A stretch of 25,804 nt of DNA, taken from IMG/VR virus record IMGVR_UViG_3300025137_000257, positions 1 through 25,804 of that record. The stretch is one strand, 5' to 3'. This document shows, piece after piece, positions 9,637 to 16,096 of this stretch; position 1 is the first letter of the stretch; the number at the start of each line of letters is the position of its first letter. Below the pieces are notes generated by a model. That model worked only from the letters and a program-made list of their open reading frames with translations, was not told where the DNA came from and made no database searches. Made by a program: the position numbers and the translations under genes. This stretch comes from a virus.

Positions 9637-10122
9637 ATGACATTTAAACTCAGTAAGCGCAGCCTAGACAGGCTCGAAGGCGTAGACGAGCGGCTGCAAT
9701 CTGTTGTAAAGAGCGCGATCCACATGACAGAAATAGATTTCGGTGTGATTTGCGGCATGCGTACGGTTGATGAGCAGCGTGCTCTTGTAAAATCTGGGGC
9801 AAGCCAGACGATGAAGAGCCGTCATCTTGAAGGCAAGGCAGTAGACTTGATGGCCTATGTGCAGACGTCTGAGGGTTCAAGGGCATGCTGGGAATTAAAC
9901 GTCTACGATAATATCGCTGACGCTATGGCCCAAGCAGCCAAGGATGCAGGCGTTGCAATATGTTGGGGAGCATCTTGGTCAACAGGAACCATCCCTTACC
10001 CAATGGACATTCGTCATTGGAACGGAACGATGGAAGATGCAATGAACGCTTACATAGACAAGAAGCGTGCAATGGGTAAGCGTGCGTTCATGGATGGCCC
10101 ACACTTCGAACTGATTGATTAG
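9637..10122 (+). CDS. Endolysin, M15-family peptidoglycan peptidase
   Basis: A 161-residue protein of the VanY/M15 zinc peptidase type used by many phages as an L-alanyl-D-glutamate endolysin that cuts the peptide stem of peptidoglycan. The zinc-binding pattern is visible: SRHLEGKAVDL gives His63 and Asp70, and DGPHFEL gives His156, with Asp153 and Glu158 nearby. The upstream ICGMRTVDEQ segment is also typical. There is no signal peptide, in keeping with release through the holin. AGGAGA lies 7 bases before this ATG and marks the start; an earlier in-frame start at 9583 lacks this. The stop codon overlaps that of the convergent 58-residue gene by two bases. Confidence 0.93.
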   Translation: MTFKLSKRSLDRLEGVDERLQSVVKSAIHMTEIDFGVICGMRTVDEQRALVKSGASQTMKSRHLEGKAVDLMAYVQTSEGSRACWELNVYDNIADAMAQAAKDAGVAICWGASWSTGTIPYPMDIRHWNGTMEDAMNAYIDKKRAMGKRAFMDGPHFELID

Positions 10123-10295
10123 ATATTGAGGCCAGCCTTACGGAGCTGGCTGATAAACTTCTTGAGATCGCTTCGTGCGTAATAAAGATTATGCTTTGCG
10201 TCAGGATGAGAGAGAAGTTCCTCGTACTCCCTGATATGTACCATCCTTTTGAGATGATCCATCTCTGCCTTCTGCGCTGGGTTCAAGTCTGTCAT
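10119..10295 (-). CDS. 58-residue hypothetical phage protein
   Basis: A short gene that reads MTDLNPAQKAEMDHLKRM and continues as a charged, probably all-helical protein ending RKAGLNI. Its ATG overlaps the stop of the DUF3310 gene in an ATGA, so it is the last gene of the leftward early operon by translational coupling. Its TAA overlaps the endolysin TAG (bases 10119-10122), so the two operons meet with no gap. No family is recognised. The amino-acid composition, the coupled start and the complete filling of an otherwise empty 170-base gap are the support. Confidence 0.7.
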   Translation of the reverse strand: MTDLNPAQKAEMDHLKRMVHIREYEELLSHPDAKHNLYYARSDLKKFISQLRKAGLNI

Positions 10296-10501
10296 GTCTC
10301 GCTGTCTATCTGTCTAATACGTTCGTCGCATATGTGCCGTATCTTCTCATAGTCTAGTCGACGTTCTCCCTTTTCACGCAAGACACGCTTGATGATGTCC
10401 GCATCCCAAGGATTTAGATTGTACTCCAGCCATATATCCCACGGCTGAATACGTCTCTTCGAGTAGTCAGACTTGCCGACGTTAAAATTACGAGTGTTCA
10501 T
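10292..10501 (-). CDS. DUF3310-like small phage protein
   Basis: A 69-residue protein. The segment SDYSKRRIQPWDIWLEYNL followed by a helix with DADIIKRVLREKGE and LDYEKIRHICDERI matches the pattern of DUF3310 proteins (aromatic start, 'PWD' and a downstream KG-x-DLxKAxxYL-like helix), common in phages as small proteins of unknown role in nucleotide or DNA metabolism operons. The start at 10501 has a strong GAGGGGAAG ribosome site; a longer frame to 10552 would overlap the upstream gene. The stop forms an ATGA overlap with the following 58-residue gene. Confidence 0.7.
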   Translation of the reverse strand: MNTRNFNVGKSDYSKRRIQPWDIWLEYNLNPWDADIIKRVLREKGERRLDYEKIRHICDERIRQIDSET

Positions 10502-10503
10502 GC

Positions 10504-10689
10504 TCACTTCCCCTCCTCGTTCAAAGCATTGGCCGCTATAAATCTGTACCAATCTACACCCTCGCTGACCTCGGCCACGTCTCTGATCAGTGTTAGAGCT
10601 TCGATGTATCTCTCGTTGTCCTCGGTCAGACGCTTAATCTTTTTCTCGTCTGGGTTCGTAAACCTCGACATGTCCCACTTGGCCATCAT
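10504..10689 (-). CDS. 61-residue hypothetical protein
   Basis: A small charged protein starting MMAKWDMSRFTNPDEKKIKR with a central helical stretch (LTEDNERYIEALTLIRDVAE) that could form a short coiled coil. It has no membrane segment. Its ATG overlaps the stop of the upstream nuclease gene in an ATGA, and its stop lies two bases before the DUF3310 start, so it belongs to the same leftward operon. Not recognised as any family; helical coiled-coil proteins of this size in phage early operons are common and mostly uncharacterised. Confidence 0.65.
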   Translation of the reverse strand: MMAKWDMSRFTNPDEKKIKRLTEDNERYIEALTLIRDVAEVSEGVDWYRFIAANALNEEGK

Positions 10690-11507
10690 CCACCTTTAGG
10701 TTTTGGTTCGTATAGTTTGTAATCATCACAGGGGTCATGGCACTGGCGATCATGCTTGTCGCAATGCCACCCACCATCCTCTCTGGGAAAGGCAGAAGTG
10801 CAAGTAGAGCAGCGTACTTCCACCTCCAGCCCTTCCCAGCAGGCGGCCTTCTTGAAACAGAAGTTGCACCGCCAGTCGTCTGCCCTGTCTGACACCTTTT
10901 CGGCATTGCCAGACATGACATTCTCAACGCGAGACATGAGGTAGGAATACTGAATGCTATCGTACTCAACAAACTCACAATGATACTCGCTAGTGTTCTT
11001 CGATATCGCGATAAAGACAGCTTCCCTAAAGCCAGACATGCCCATCATCATCTGCAACTGATCAAAATATTTCGGATGCGCTTTCTTCACGCCGTGCTTA
11101 ACAAATTTCTGAAAGCTGGCGTGGTTCATAGACTTGATTTCAAGACAGCGCAGAACGCCATCGTCTGTCTCGATGTGTCCGTCCATGTGGCACGAGACGT
11201 GACCACCGTACATGCTGTAGCTGTGCTGTCTGCCCGTCAGTCCATCCACCTCAAAGACACGGACGTCTGCATTTTTTTTGAGGTCGCTCACCACGATGTC
11301 TTCAAGAAGGTGACCCAGCGCAAAAATGCGCTGGGTACGAGGGGCGATCTGAGGTTCTGGAAAGCCCCGAAGAGAGTACGCTAGAGCGGCATCGCAAGGA
11401 GACCCAACACCTGATGCTCCGATGTACTCTCTCGCCCTTTGTATTTTACGCTGAGTATATCCAACGTCTATTGCCTGCACGATCTCTTCGGCGGTTGTAA
11501 TTTTCAT
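10686..11507 (-). CDS. PD-(D/E)XK nuclease, Cas4/AddB-like with Cys cluster
   Basis: A 273-residue nuclease of the RecB/Cas4/YqaJ type. Visible motifs: Cys38 in GVGSPCDAAL, Asp109 in CHMDGHIE, Glu123 and Lys125 in LEIKSMN (the ExK core), Gln150 in KYFDQLQMMMG, and Cys214, Cys217 and Cys223 near the end of the nuclease domain. One early Cys plus three late Cys is the arrangement of Fe-S clusters in Cas4 and AddB. A further Cys/His-rich tail (Cys233, Cys236, Cys249, Cys256, Cys260) looks like an added zinc-binding module. It probably processes DNA ends to make single strands for the Sak4-like and SSB-like proteins encoded upstream. It starts in an ATGA overlap with the preceding small gene. Family is clear; the Fe-S cluster and precise activity are inferred. 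Confidence 0.85.
   Translation of the reverse strand: MKITTAEEIVQAIDVGYTQRKIQRAREYIGASGVGSPCDAALAYSLRGFPEPQIAPRTQRIFALGHLLEDIVVSDLKKNADVRVFEVDGLTGRQHSYSMYGGHVSCHMDGHIETDDGVLRCLEIKSMNHASFQKFVKHGVKKAHPKYFDQLQMMMGMSGFREAVFIAISKNTSEYHCEFVEYDSIQYSYLMSRVENVMSGNAEKVSDRADDWRCNFCFKKAACWEGLEVEVRCSTCTSAFPREDGGWHCDKHDRQCHDPCDDYKLYEPKPKGG
11313..11336. repeat. Perfect 10-bp inverted repeat inside the nuclease gene
   Basis: ACCCAGCGCA, four bases, then TGCGCTGGGT. The arms pair perfectly and would form a strong hairpin in RNA from either strand. It lies inside the nuclease coding region (residues about 58-65), so it is not a usual terminator site and no T-run follows on either strand. Confidence 0.75.
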
Positions 11508-11713
11508 GGACGTGCTCGTGGTCGGATAAGTGCTTTTGATGGTATGTCTGTTGGCTTACACACAGCGAGACTGTCCTCGTAGTGTTTATAAACTTCTGCA
11601 TAGATCGACGATAATGCCTGACTGCACGCCGCAGACGAGGGGAAGAGCAGCTTTGACTGCACTTCCTCGCCTTCGACAACGTACGAGATTATCATTACCG
11701 TCCAAAACAACAT
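11504..11713 (-). CDS. Small exported protein with two cysteines
   Basis: A 69-residue protein with a hydrophobic N-terminus (MLFWTVMIISYVV), then Leu23-Phe24, Cys30 followed by SQA, and Cys52, with a basic tail. The layout matches the small lysis-cassette proteins at 8807-9034 and 9428-9625: aromatic, five residues, cysteine, then a second cysteine 22-28 residues later. It starts three bases after the SSB-like gene stop and ends in an ATGA overlap with the nuclease start, so it is firmly part of the leftward operon. Why an exported protein sits in a recombination operon is unclear; inhibition of another phage or of a host envelope process is speculation. Confidence 0.65.
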   Translation of the reverse strand: MLFWTVMIISYVVEGEEVQSKLLFPSSAACSQALSSIYAEVYKHYEDSLAVCKPTDIPSKALIRPRARP

Positions 11714-11716
11714 GAC

Positions 11717-12148
11717 TTAAAATGGTATCTCGTCATTGATGTCGCTACCAACAGGCATGTAACTTTTAATCTCTGGCCATGTATTACCATCGTCACGGGG
11801 CTTGCCTAGCTCAACTTTAATTTGAACCTTCAGTCCCTTTAGTGATGCCACATCATCTGGCTTGTCTGGGTTTGGATGCCTGCTTGCTTGCAACAAAGCT
11901 TTTAATTGAGCTTGACCAATTTCCACGGCTTTTTTGGTGGAGTTGACTACGTTAAAATCGTTGCGGATTGTCTTCTCATCTTTGTCATGAAAATTCACAC
12001 GCACCATGTAGTGCTTGGGATTAGCACACTGCCTAACCTCTGCGTCTGAAATGGTAACTTCGTGTGTTCCTACACCAATTCTATTGCTAGTTGGGCCACC
12101 GTCTGCATCTACATCAGACAAATCTAAATCTTTGAAATTAAAACTCAT
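11717..12148 (-). CDS. DUF669-like single-stranded-DNA-binding protein
   Basis: A 143-residue protein of the DUF669 type. It has a compact beta-rich middle (GTHEVTISDAEVRQ, HYMVRVNFHDKDEKT, LKVQIKVELGKPRDDG) and an acidic tail ending NDEIPF, which resembles the DDDIPF tail of bacterial SSB used to recruit partner proteins. It is encoded directly after the Sak4-like ATPase with an ATGA overlap, matching the known pairing of Sak4 recombinases with an SSB in phages. It should coat single-stranded DNA and assist annealing or recombination in the cytoplasm. The family call rests on the fold pattern and tail, and is fairly safe. Confidence 0.8.
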   Translation of the reverse strand: MSFNFKDLDLSDVDADGGPTSNRIGVGTHEVTISDAEVRQCANPKHYMVRVNFHDKDEKTIRNDFNVVNSTKKAVEIGQAQLKALLQASRHPNPDKPDDVASLKGLKVQIKVELGKPRDDGNTWPEIKSYMPVGSDINDEIPF

Positions 12149-12918
12149 GCTGCTTTCTCCTTAATTTTTTTCTCTGCCATCCGAGCCAGCAACTCAGTGA
12201 CATCGTCGCAGCGCTCGACTGCTTTTAATTTACGTTGAGGATCACGGGTCTTGCCGTGCCAGCCAGACACTTCGTCTGTTGCGAAGTGACGGACGACTTT
12301 GGGTGGCCCACCTTCGGCTGTCTCGGTCGTGCGAACGCCAGCGAAGACATGATCAAAGATAGCGGGAATGTGCTTGGCAACTGCGTTACCCTTCACCAGC
12401 GGCCAGTATTGAGTGACACCATTCGCGTCATCTTCTTCCTTGGCTAGGCAAGTAACGAACACATGCACAGGTAGGTCACGTATCTGTTTGAGAACTCCTG
12501 TCATCATACGACTGTTGTCGCCCCACTTTTCAAAGCCGTTCTTATTGTTGGCATGTACCTCTTCAAGGTGTTCCATCAGGCGGTCAGACATCTCAGTAAG
12601 ACTGTCGATTGCTACCCACTTGTAGCCTTGAGCTTTGAGAAACTCAGGATGCGTAAGCCACTTGAAGATTTGCATAAAGCTGTAAACACCAGCGTCCTCA
12701 TCGCACTCACCATCCCAACTGGTGAATGGAATATAATCTATATCGACATCTTCGACAGACTTGAGGCCAGCTTCACCGCTGACGATCAGTCCTTTTCCAT
12801 ATCGCTTTTGGTAAAATCTACACTGGTATGTTTTCCCAAATCCGTGGTGAGCGTAGAGCATTGTCTTACTGGGGCCGTCGCTCATCAGTGACCCAGTACT
12901 GCTTGGTTTGAATTTCAT
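12145..12918 (-). CDS. Sak4-like RecA-fold recombinase ATPase
   Basis: A 257-residue P-loop ATPase of the AAA_24/Sak4 type. Walker A reads YAHHGFGKT (residues 22-30); the first P-loop glycine is replaced by Ala23, while Gly28, Lys29 and Thr30 remain. Walker B is WVAIDS at 101-106 and a sensor-like strand is VHVFVTCLAKEED at 151-163. Sak4 proteins are remote RecA homologues that anneal or exchange single-stranded DNA with an SSB partner, here the next gene. It is the first gene of the leftward early operon; AAGGAAATGAT precedes the ATG. It diverges from the Cro-like gene across a 94-base control region. Confidence 0.85.
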   Translation of the reverse strand: MKFKPSSTGSLMSDGPSKTMLYAHHGFGKTYQCRFYQKRYGKGLIVSGEAGLKSVEDVDIDYIPFTSWDGECDEDAGVYSFMQIFKWLTHPEFLKAQGYKWVAIDSLTEMSDRLMEHLEEVHANNKNGFEKWGDNSRMMTGVLKQIRDLPVHVFVTCLAKEEDDANGVTQYWPLVKGNAVAKHIPAIFDHVFAGVRTTETAEGGPPKVVRHFATDEVSGWHGKTRDPQRKLKAVERCDDVTELLARMAEKKIKEKAA

Positions 12919-12951
12919 ATCATTTCCTTATTTTTCGTACCGACAATTCCA

Positions 12952-12980
12952 TTGACTGTACTTGACACCTTCCGTATGTA
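12952..12980 (+). promoter_or_regulatory. Predicted rightward promoter of the Cro-like/primase operon
   Basis: TTGACT (12952-12957), 17 bases, then TATGTA (12975-12980). The expected start is near 12987, giving a leader of about 26 bases before the ATG at 13013, with AGAGGAAA as ribosome site. A second TTGACA begins at 12962 but has no -10 at a useful distance. The -10 box is overlapped by the predicted operator at 12978-12996. Confidence 0.6.
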
Positions 12981-12996
12981 TCCTAAGAGGTACACC
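12978..12996 (+). promoter_or_regulatory. Predicted operator, third copy of GTATCC-N7-TACAC
   Basis: The sequence GTATCCTAAGAGGTACACC shares length and both ends with two sites upstream of the LuxR/integrase operon (19696-19714 and 19734-19752). It spans the -10 and start of the rightward promoter, so a bound protein would block it. On the other strand TTGCTT, 17 bases and TACATA straddle the same site, a weak candidate for the leftward promoter of the Sak4 operon. Confidence 0.55.
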
Positions 12997-13012
12997 AAAG
13001 CAAGAGGAAAAA

Positions 13013-13234
13013 ATGAAAAACTTAAATATCGGCAGGCTTGTCCGAGACTTGGGTGGAGCCGCCGCAGTCGCAAACGCAGTAGGGGTTGTCAGGACGGCCC
13101 CCTATGCTTGGGTGCGCAGGGGTCACATTCGAACAACCGTACTAGAAAAAATAAAAACAGCTCATCCCGAACTTGAGCTAGACAAATACTTTGAGGAGAC
13201 AAAGAATGAAAACAAACATGGAGGCAGCTCTTGA
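13013..13234 (+). CDS. Cro/YdaS-like DNA-binding regulator
   Basis: A 73-residue protein with one helix-turn-helix: LGGAAAVANAVGVVRTAPYA and then WVRRGHI, at about residues 14-39. The pattern (Gly-Gly, 'AVANAVGV', a Trp and an Arg-Gly) is that of phage Cro and YdaS-type repressors. The start is chosen for AGAGGAAA a few bases upstream; an in-frame start at 12962 would lie within the promoter. It is the first gene of the rightward operon and overlaps the primase start by 29 bases. It is a candidate for binding the operator over its own promoter and the two sites at 19696-19752. Whether it acts as Cro or as the lysogeny repressor cannot be told from sequence. Confidence 0.8.
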   Translation: MKNLNIGRLVRDLGGAAAVANAVGVVRTAPYAWVRRGHIRTTVLEKIKTAHPELELDKYFEETKNENKHGGSS

Positions 13235-15119
13235 ACTGCTTGATCTTGGATGGTCAATCATACCATGCAAGCCCGACACAAAGCGACCAAGAATTAAGTG
13301 GAAGCAATATCAAGACGTCCTTCCAACTTATGAAGAAGTAGAGCAATGGTGGACTGACTTCCCGAACGATCCAATTGCGCTTATCACTGGCGCTATCTCA
13401 GGTGTCGTAGTTGTGGATTGCGACAACGAAGAGGCACTGCACGCAGCGTTTGATTCGGATATGAAGTCACCCTATCGTGTTCAGACAAAGCGCGGCCATC
13501 ATCTTTATTTCAAGCATCCAAGAGATGGTGTTCGTCGTGGCCCAAGGGCAGGCGTCAACAGTCGTGGTGCAGATTGGCCTCGCATAAATGGATTGGACTT
13601 CCGTGGAGATGGATCATACGCTCTCTGTCCACCTTCCAACAACTATACTTGGGACATCCCGTCTGGCTTTGACTTAGACCCTGACGAGTTTCCCGTCTGG
13701 GAAGACTGGTCTCCAAAGCTTAAAGAGGAAGGAACGTTTACCTTTGCCGATCTCGATCTAAGCGATGTGGTCGCACGTAATCCCGACGAGTTTATCAGTG
13801 AGTGGGATCGAACGGCCAAGTATGTGAGGGAGACATATCCTACAACTTTAAAGATACCAACTGGTGTGGGTAACGGTCGTAATGAACGTGTTATGAAGTA
13901 CATATCTGAGCAGATAATGGAGGGTAACTTTGGCCCCGAATTGCGCGTGCGTGGCTATGCTTTCATGAATGAATTTTTCGAGCACCAGTTACCAGAGGCC
14001 GAGTTCGAGGCTACCTGTCGGAGTATGGAGCAGAGCGAGAAGCGTAATCATCCAGACAGATTTGATGACAAGGGTGACTACATACATCGTAAAAAGATTG
14101 ACGAAGATAAGGAAGCCGAGACTGGTGGAGGTCGTCTCCGAAAGCTCATCATGATGCACGATGCAGAAGACATGATAGAAAAAAGCTCGGCAAGACAATA
14201 CCTTATCGAACCTTGGCTGCCTCCAGCATCAATCACTCAGGTCTACGGCTACAGTGGTCACGGTAAGTCGATGTTCGTACAGAACGCAATGGCTGCACTG
14301 GCGGCAGGCAAGAAATATTTCGGGCCGTTCGAGATCATGAAGCCATCCAAGGTTTTATATCTCGACTTTGAGATGGGCATGTCAACCATTGCTCGACGTC
14401 TGCTTGAGATGCGTCAAGTACACGGAGATACACAAGACAGGCTACAAATCTGGACGCCGTTTCTAGACAACCATGAGATGAACCTACGAACCAAAGAAGG
14501 TCTGATTGAATTGCAGGGCTGGGTAGACAGCGTTAAGCCAGATGTAGTTGTGGTAGATACACTGCGCACAGCATACGCTGGACTTATGGAAAACTCAGCA
14601 GACGAGTGGGCAAAGGTCAATCAGTTGGCCGTGCGGCTACGCAATGCTGGCTATGCCGTCATCCTCGTTCACCACAGCAACAAGCCAAGTGAGAGTGGTG
14701 TCGGGCGAGAGGCGGGAAGCACGAACCAGCTCACTGTACTAGAGACACAGATCAGAGTGACGCAAGTCTATCAGGACGAGGACACGGCCCGACAGAACGC
14801 TGCTATCCACGACGACAGCTACGAGCGTCCAGTATGGCCGAGCCTGTCAGCCAAGCTGGCTCCAGACTTCAGCCTGTTCATGGTGATGGAGGTTCGTTAC
14901 GGAAAGGTGCGTGAGTGGAGTGACGCGCATGACCGTGTGCAGTGGATCGGCTTCGCGCAGAACAATCGGACAGACGAGCGGTGTGTTGTGTCGTCAAAGT
15001 CTACCAAGCAGCGTGCGAAAGACATGGCCCTCGACGGCAAGGATATTGAGGAGATTAGTCGTATTCTACAACGACCAAATCGTCAGCTTCGGGAGTGGTT
15101 GGAGATTGGTTCGGCTTGA
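13206..15119 (+). CDS. Primase-polymerase / RepA-type helicase fusion
   Basis: A 637-residue replication protein. The N-terminal third is a bifunctional primase-polymerase (archaeo-eukaryotic primase) domain: LLDLGWSIIPCKPDTKRP at the front, VVVVDCD with Asp71 and Asp73 as metal ligands, and RGHHLYF (residues 96-102) with the catalytic His. The middle is a RepA/AAA_25 helicase: Walker A GYSGHGKS at 348-355, Walker B VVVVD at 447-451 and VILVHHSN at 485-492. The last 30 residues look like a helix-turn-helix (IEEISRILQRPNRQLREWLE). It should prime and unwind phage DNA at the fork. GAGGAG lies 6 bases before the chosen ATG; a slightly earlier in-frame start at 13191 lacks it. Its 3' end overlaps the antisense gene at 15055-15216. 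Confidence 0.92.
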   Translation: MKTNMEAALELLDLGWSIIPCKPDTKRPRIKWKQYQDVLPTYEEVEQWWTDFPNDPIALITGAISGVVVVDCDNEEALHAAFDSDMKSPYRVQTKRGHHLYFKHPRDGVRRGPRAGVNSRGADWPRINGLDFRGDGSYALCPPSNNYTWDIPSGFDLDPDEFPVWEDWSPKLKEEGTFTFADLDLSDVVARNPDEFISEWDRTAKYVRETYPTTLKIPTGVGNGRNERVMKYISEQIMEGNFGPELRVRGYAFMNEFFEHQLPEAEFEATCRSMEQSEKRNHPDRFDDKGDYIHRKKIDEDKEAETGGGRLRKLIMMHDAEDMIEKSSARQYLIEPWLPPASITQVYGYSGHGKSMFVQNAMAALAAGKKYFGPFEIMKPSKVLYLDFEMGMSTIARRLLEMRQVHGDTQDRLQIWTPFLDNHEMNLRTKEGLIELQGWVDSVKPDVVVVDTLRTAYAGLMENSADEWAKVNQLAVRLRNAGYAVILVHHSNKPSESGVGREAGSTNQLTVLETQIRVTQVYQDEDTARQNAAIHDDSYERPVWPSLSAKLAPDFSLFMVMEVRYGKVREWSDAHDRVQWIGFAQNNRTDERCVVSSKSTKQRAKDMALDGKDIEEISRILQRPNRQLREWLEIGSA

Positions 15120-15216
15120 TGGACAGCACTTTTGCCTTCGGAAAATGTATCCGCACCTCATCAATTAATTTTGCAACAGATGGATATTTTTTACGATTTT
15201 CTTCCACAGTAGTCAA
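15055..15216 (-). CDS. 53-residue hypothetical, antisense to the primase 3' end
   Basis: A small frame that reads like a true protein: TTVEENRKKYPSVAKLIDE, then VRIHFPKAKVLSIKP and an acidic end DDLVVVEYD. The start is TTG at 15216 or GTG at 15207; AGGCG lies about 10 bases before the TTG. A promoter-like pair (TTGACT, 17 bases, TACAAC) lies about 100 bases upstream on the same strand. Its last 65 bases overlap the primase gene in the opposite direction. The hydrophobic-polar spacing and Lys/Glu-rich helix followed by beta strands are unlike a chance antisense frame, and the style recalls small phage proteins of unknown role. Unproven. Confidence 0.5.
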   Translation of the reverse strand: MTTVEENRKKYPSVAKLIDEVRIHFPKAKVLSIKPNQSPTTPEADDLVVVEYD

Positions 15217-15265
15217 AACAGTACAACGCCTAACCAGAGCCTAAAGTCTTTACTCTCTCTGTTCT

Positions 15266-15282
15266 CCCCGACTACGTCGGGG
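15266..15282. repeat. Hairpin CCCCGAC-N3-GTCGGGG in the intergenic region
   Basis: A perfect 7-bp stem with a 3-base loop in the 271-base gap between the primase and the next rightward gene. No T-run follows on either strand, so it is a weak rho-independent terminator. It could mark the 3' end of the primase message or sit in the leader of the antisense small gene. Apart from this, the promoters at 15311-15339 and 15356-15397 and the antisense gene, nothing else is seen in this gap. Confidence 0.55.
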
Positions 15283-15310
15283 ATAACATCAATCGCTCAG
15301 ACGCTCTTGC

Positions 15311-15339
15311 GTTGTACTGGTTCTGAACCGATAAGTCAA
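15311..15339 (-). promoter_or_regulatory. Possible leftward promoter for the antisense small gene
   Basis: On the minus strand TTGACT (complement of 15334-15339), 17 bases and TACAAC (complement of 15311-15316). The -10 is only a fair match. It would give a leader of about 85 bases containing the hairpin at 15266-15282 before the TTG at 15216. Confidence 0.35.
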
Positions 15340-15355
15340 CACCTTTAGTTTACTA

Positions 15356-15397
15356 TTGACACCTCACGAACTGGCTCATAATTCTTCTGTATGAGCC
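15356..15397 (+). promoter_or_regulatory. Promoter and operator-like inverted repeat of a leaderless gene
   Basis: TTGACA (15356-15361) and CATAAT (15377-15382) lie 15 bases apart, slightly short. A perfect inverted repeat GGCTCAT (15373-15379), 11 bases, ATGAGCC (15391-15397) covers the -10, and its right arm contains the ATG of the next gene. Transcription would begin at or beside that ATG, and no ribosome site precedes it, so a leaderless message is likely. The repeat is a good operator candidate for the HTH protein encoded there. Confidence 0.5.
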
Positions 15398-15684
15398 GCA
15401 TAGACCTCAGTGAAAAAGACTTGACCTGGCTTCGCGACGTTCACGAAGACGAGACGTATCCAGCTATGGCCAAACGCCTTGGCTGCTGCGTCGATACACT
15501 AAAGCGCATCCTTGTACGCGAAGGTCTCCAAGATTTCGACGGGGCCAAGTACCAAGTCAGACGACGAAACAACGTAACATTTTGGCAACGACCATGTCTC
15601 GATTGCGGATCAGAGCAGAGCCGTCCGCGCATGTGGTTCTACTGCTCACCTTGCCGCAAGCTGCGTGGCTACACGGATGAGTAA
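15391..15684 (+). CDS. HTH and zinc-finger small regulator
   Basis: A 97-residue protein with an N-terminal helix-turn-helix (ETYPAMAKRLGCCVDTLKRI, about residues 21-40) and a C-terminal four-cysteine zinc site: Cys69 and Cys72 in CLDC, Cys85 and Cys88 in CSPC. The two modules suggest a DNA-binding protein, possibly acting on its own promoter through the inverted repeat over the -10 and start codon. There is no Shine-Dalgarno sequence upstream, and the promoter position implies a leaderless message. Its stop overlaps the next gene (nuclease) by 8 bases, so both are co-expressed. Family not named; the role as autoregulator is inference. Confidence 0.7.
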   Translation: MSRIDLSEKDLTWLRDVHEDETYPAMAKRLGCCVDTLKRILVREGLQDFDGAKYQVRRRNNVTFWQRPCLDCGSEQSRPRMWFYCSPCRKLRGYTDE

Positions 15685-16096
15685 ACAAAAGAACAAAGGT
15701 GACAACTACGAGCGAGAACTCGCAGCTCACATCAACGAACATACTGGCCTGACAACAGCTATACGCGCCCCCCTATCTGGCGGTGGTGCTATAGGCGTCC
15801 TGTCTGGAGGTGCTGACCTCATGGGTGTGCCAAACTTATTCGTCGAGGCCAAGAGAGTAGAGCGTCTCAACTTCCACGACGCCATGCGACAGGCCGAGCG
15901 CAACACAGACAAGACAGAAAGCCCAGACATCCCCGTCGTCATCAACCGCAAAAACAGAATGCCTACTGGCCAGTCACTTTGTCTGCTCAGACTGGACGAC
16001 CTCCTCTTCTTCTATCGCTACTATCTAAAGTGTGAAGGATACGTCTTGGAGGACGAACCAAATGACAGCCAACCTACGGATAGTGCAACGCAATGA
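15677..16096 (+). CDS. Holliday-junction-resolvase-like PD-(D/E)XK nuclease
   Basis: A 139-residue nuclease of the Hjc-like fold. Visible elements: KGDNYERELAAHI (Glu12 or Glu14 in the first helix), a basic loop IRAPLSGGG, SGGADLMG with Asp47, and LFVEAKRVER with Glu57 and Lys59 as the catalytic ExK. The pattern 'KG-x-YERELA ... SG ... aDl ... vEaK' is that of archaeal-type resolvases and related phage nucleases that cut branched DNA during recombination or packaging. It starts inside the end of the previous gene (ATGAGTAA) rather than at an earlier GTG at 15665. It is followed by an overlapping small gene. A different DNA-end nuclease role is possible. Confidence 0.75.
   Translation: MSKQKNKGDNYERELAAHINEHTGLTTAIRAPLSGGGAIGVLSGGADLMGVPNLFVEAKRVERLNFHDAMRQAERNTDKTESPDIPVVINRKNRMPTGQSLCLLRLDDLLFFYRYYLKCEGYVLEDEPNDSQPTDSATQ

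Noticed and set aside
10131-10150. GCCAGC-N8-GCTGGC as terminator of the lysis operon
   Set aside because: Short stem, no T-run, and it lies in the coding sequence of the convergent 58-residue gene.
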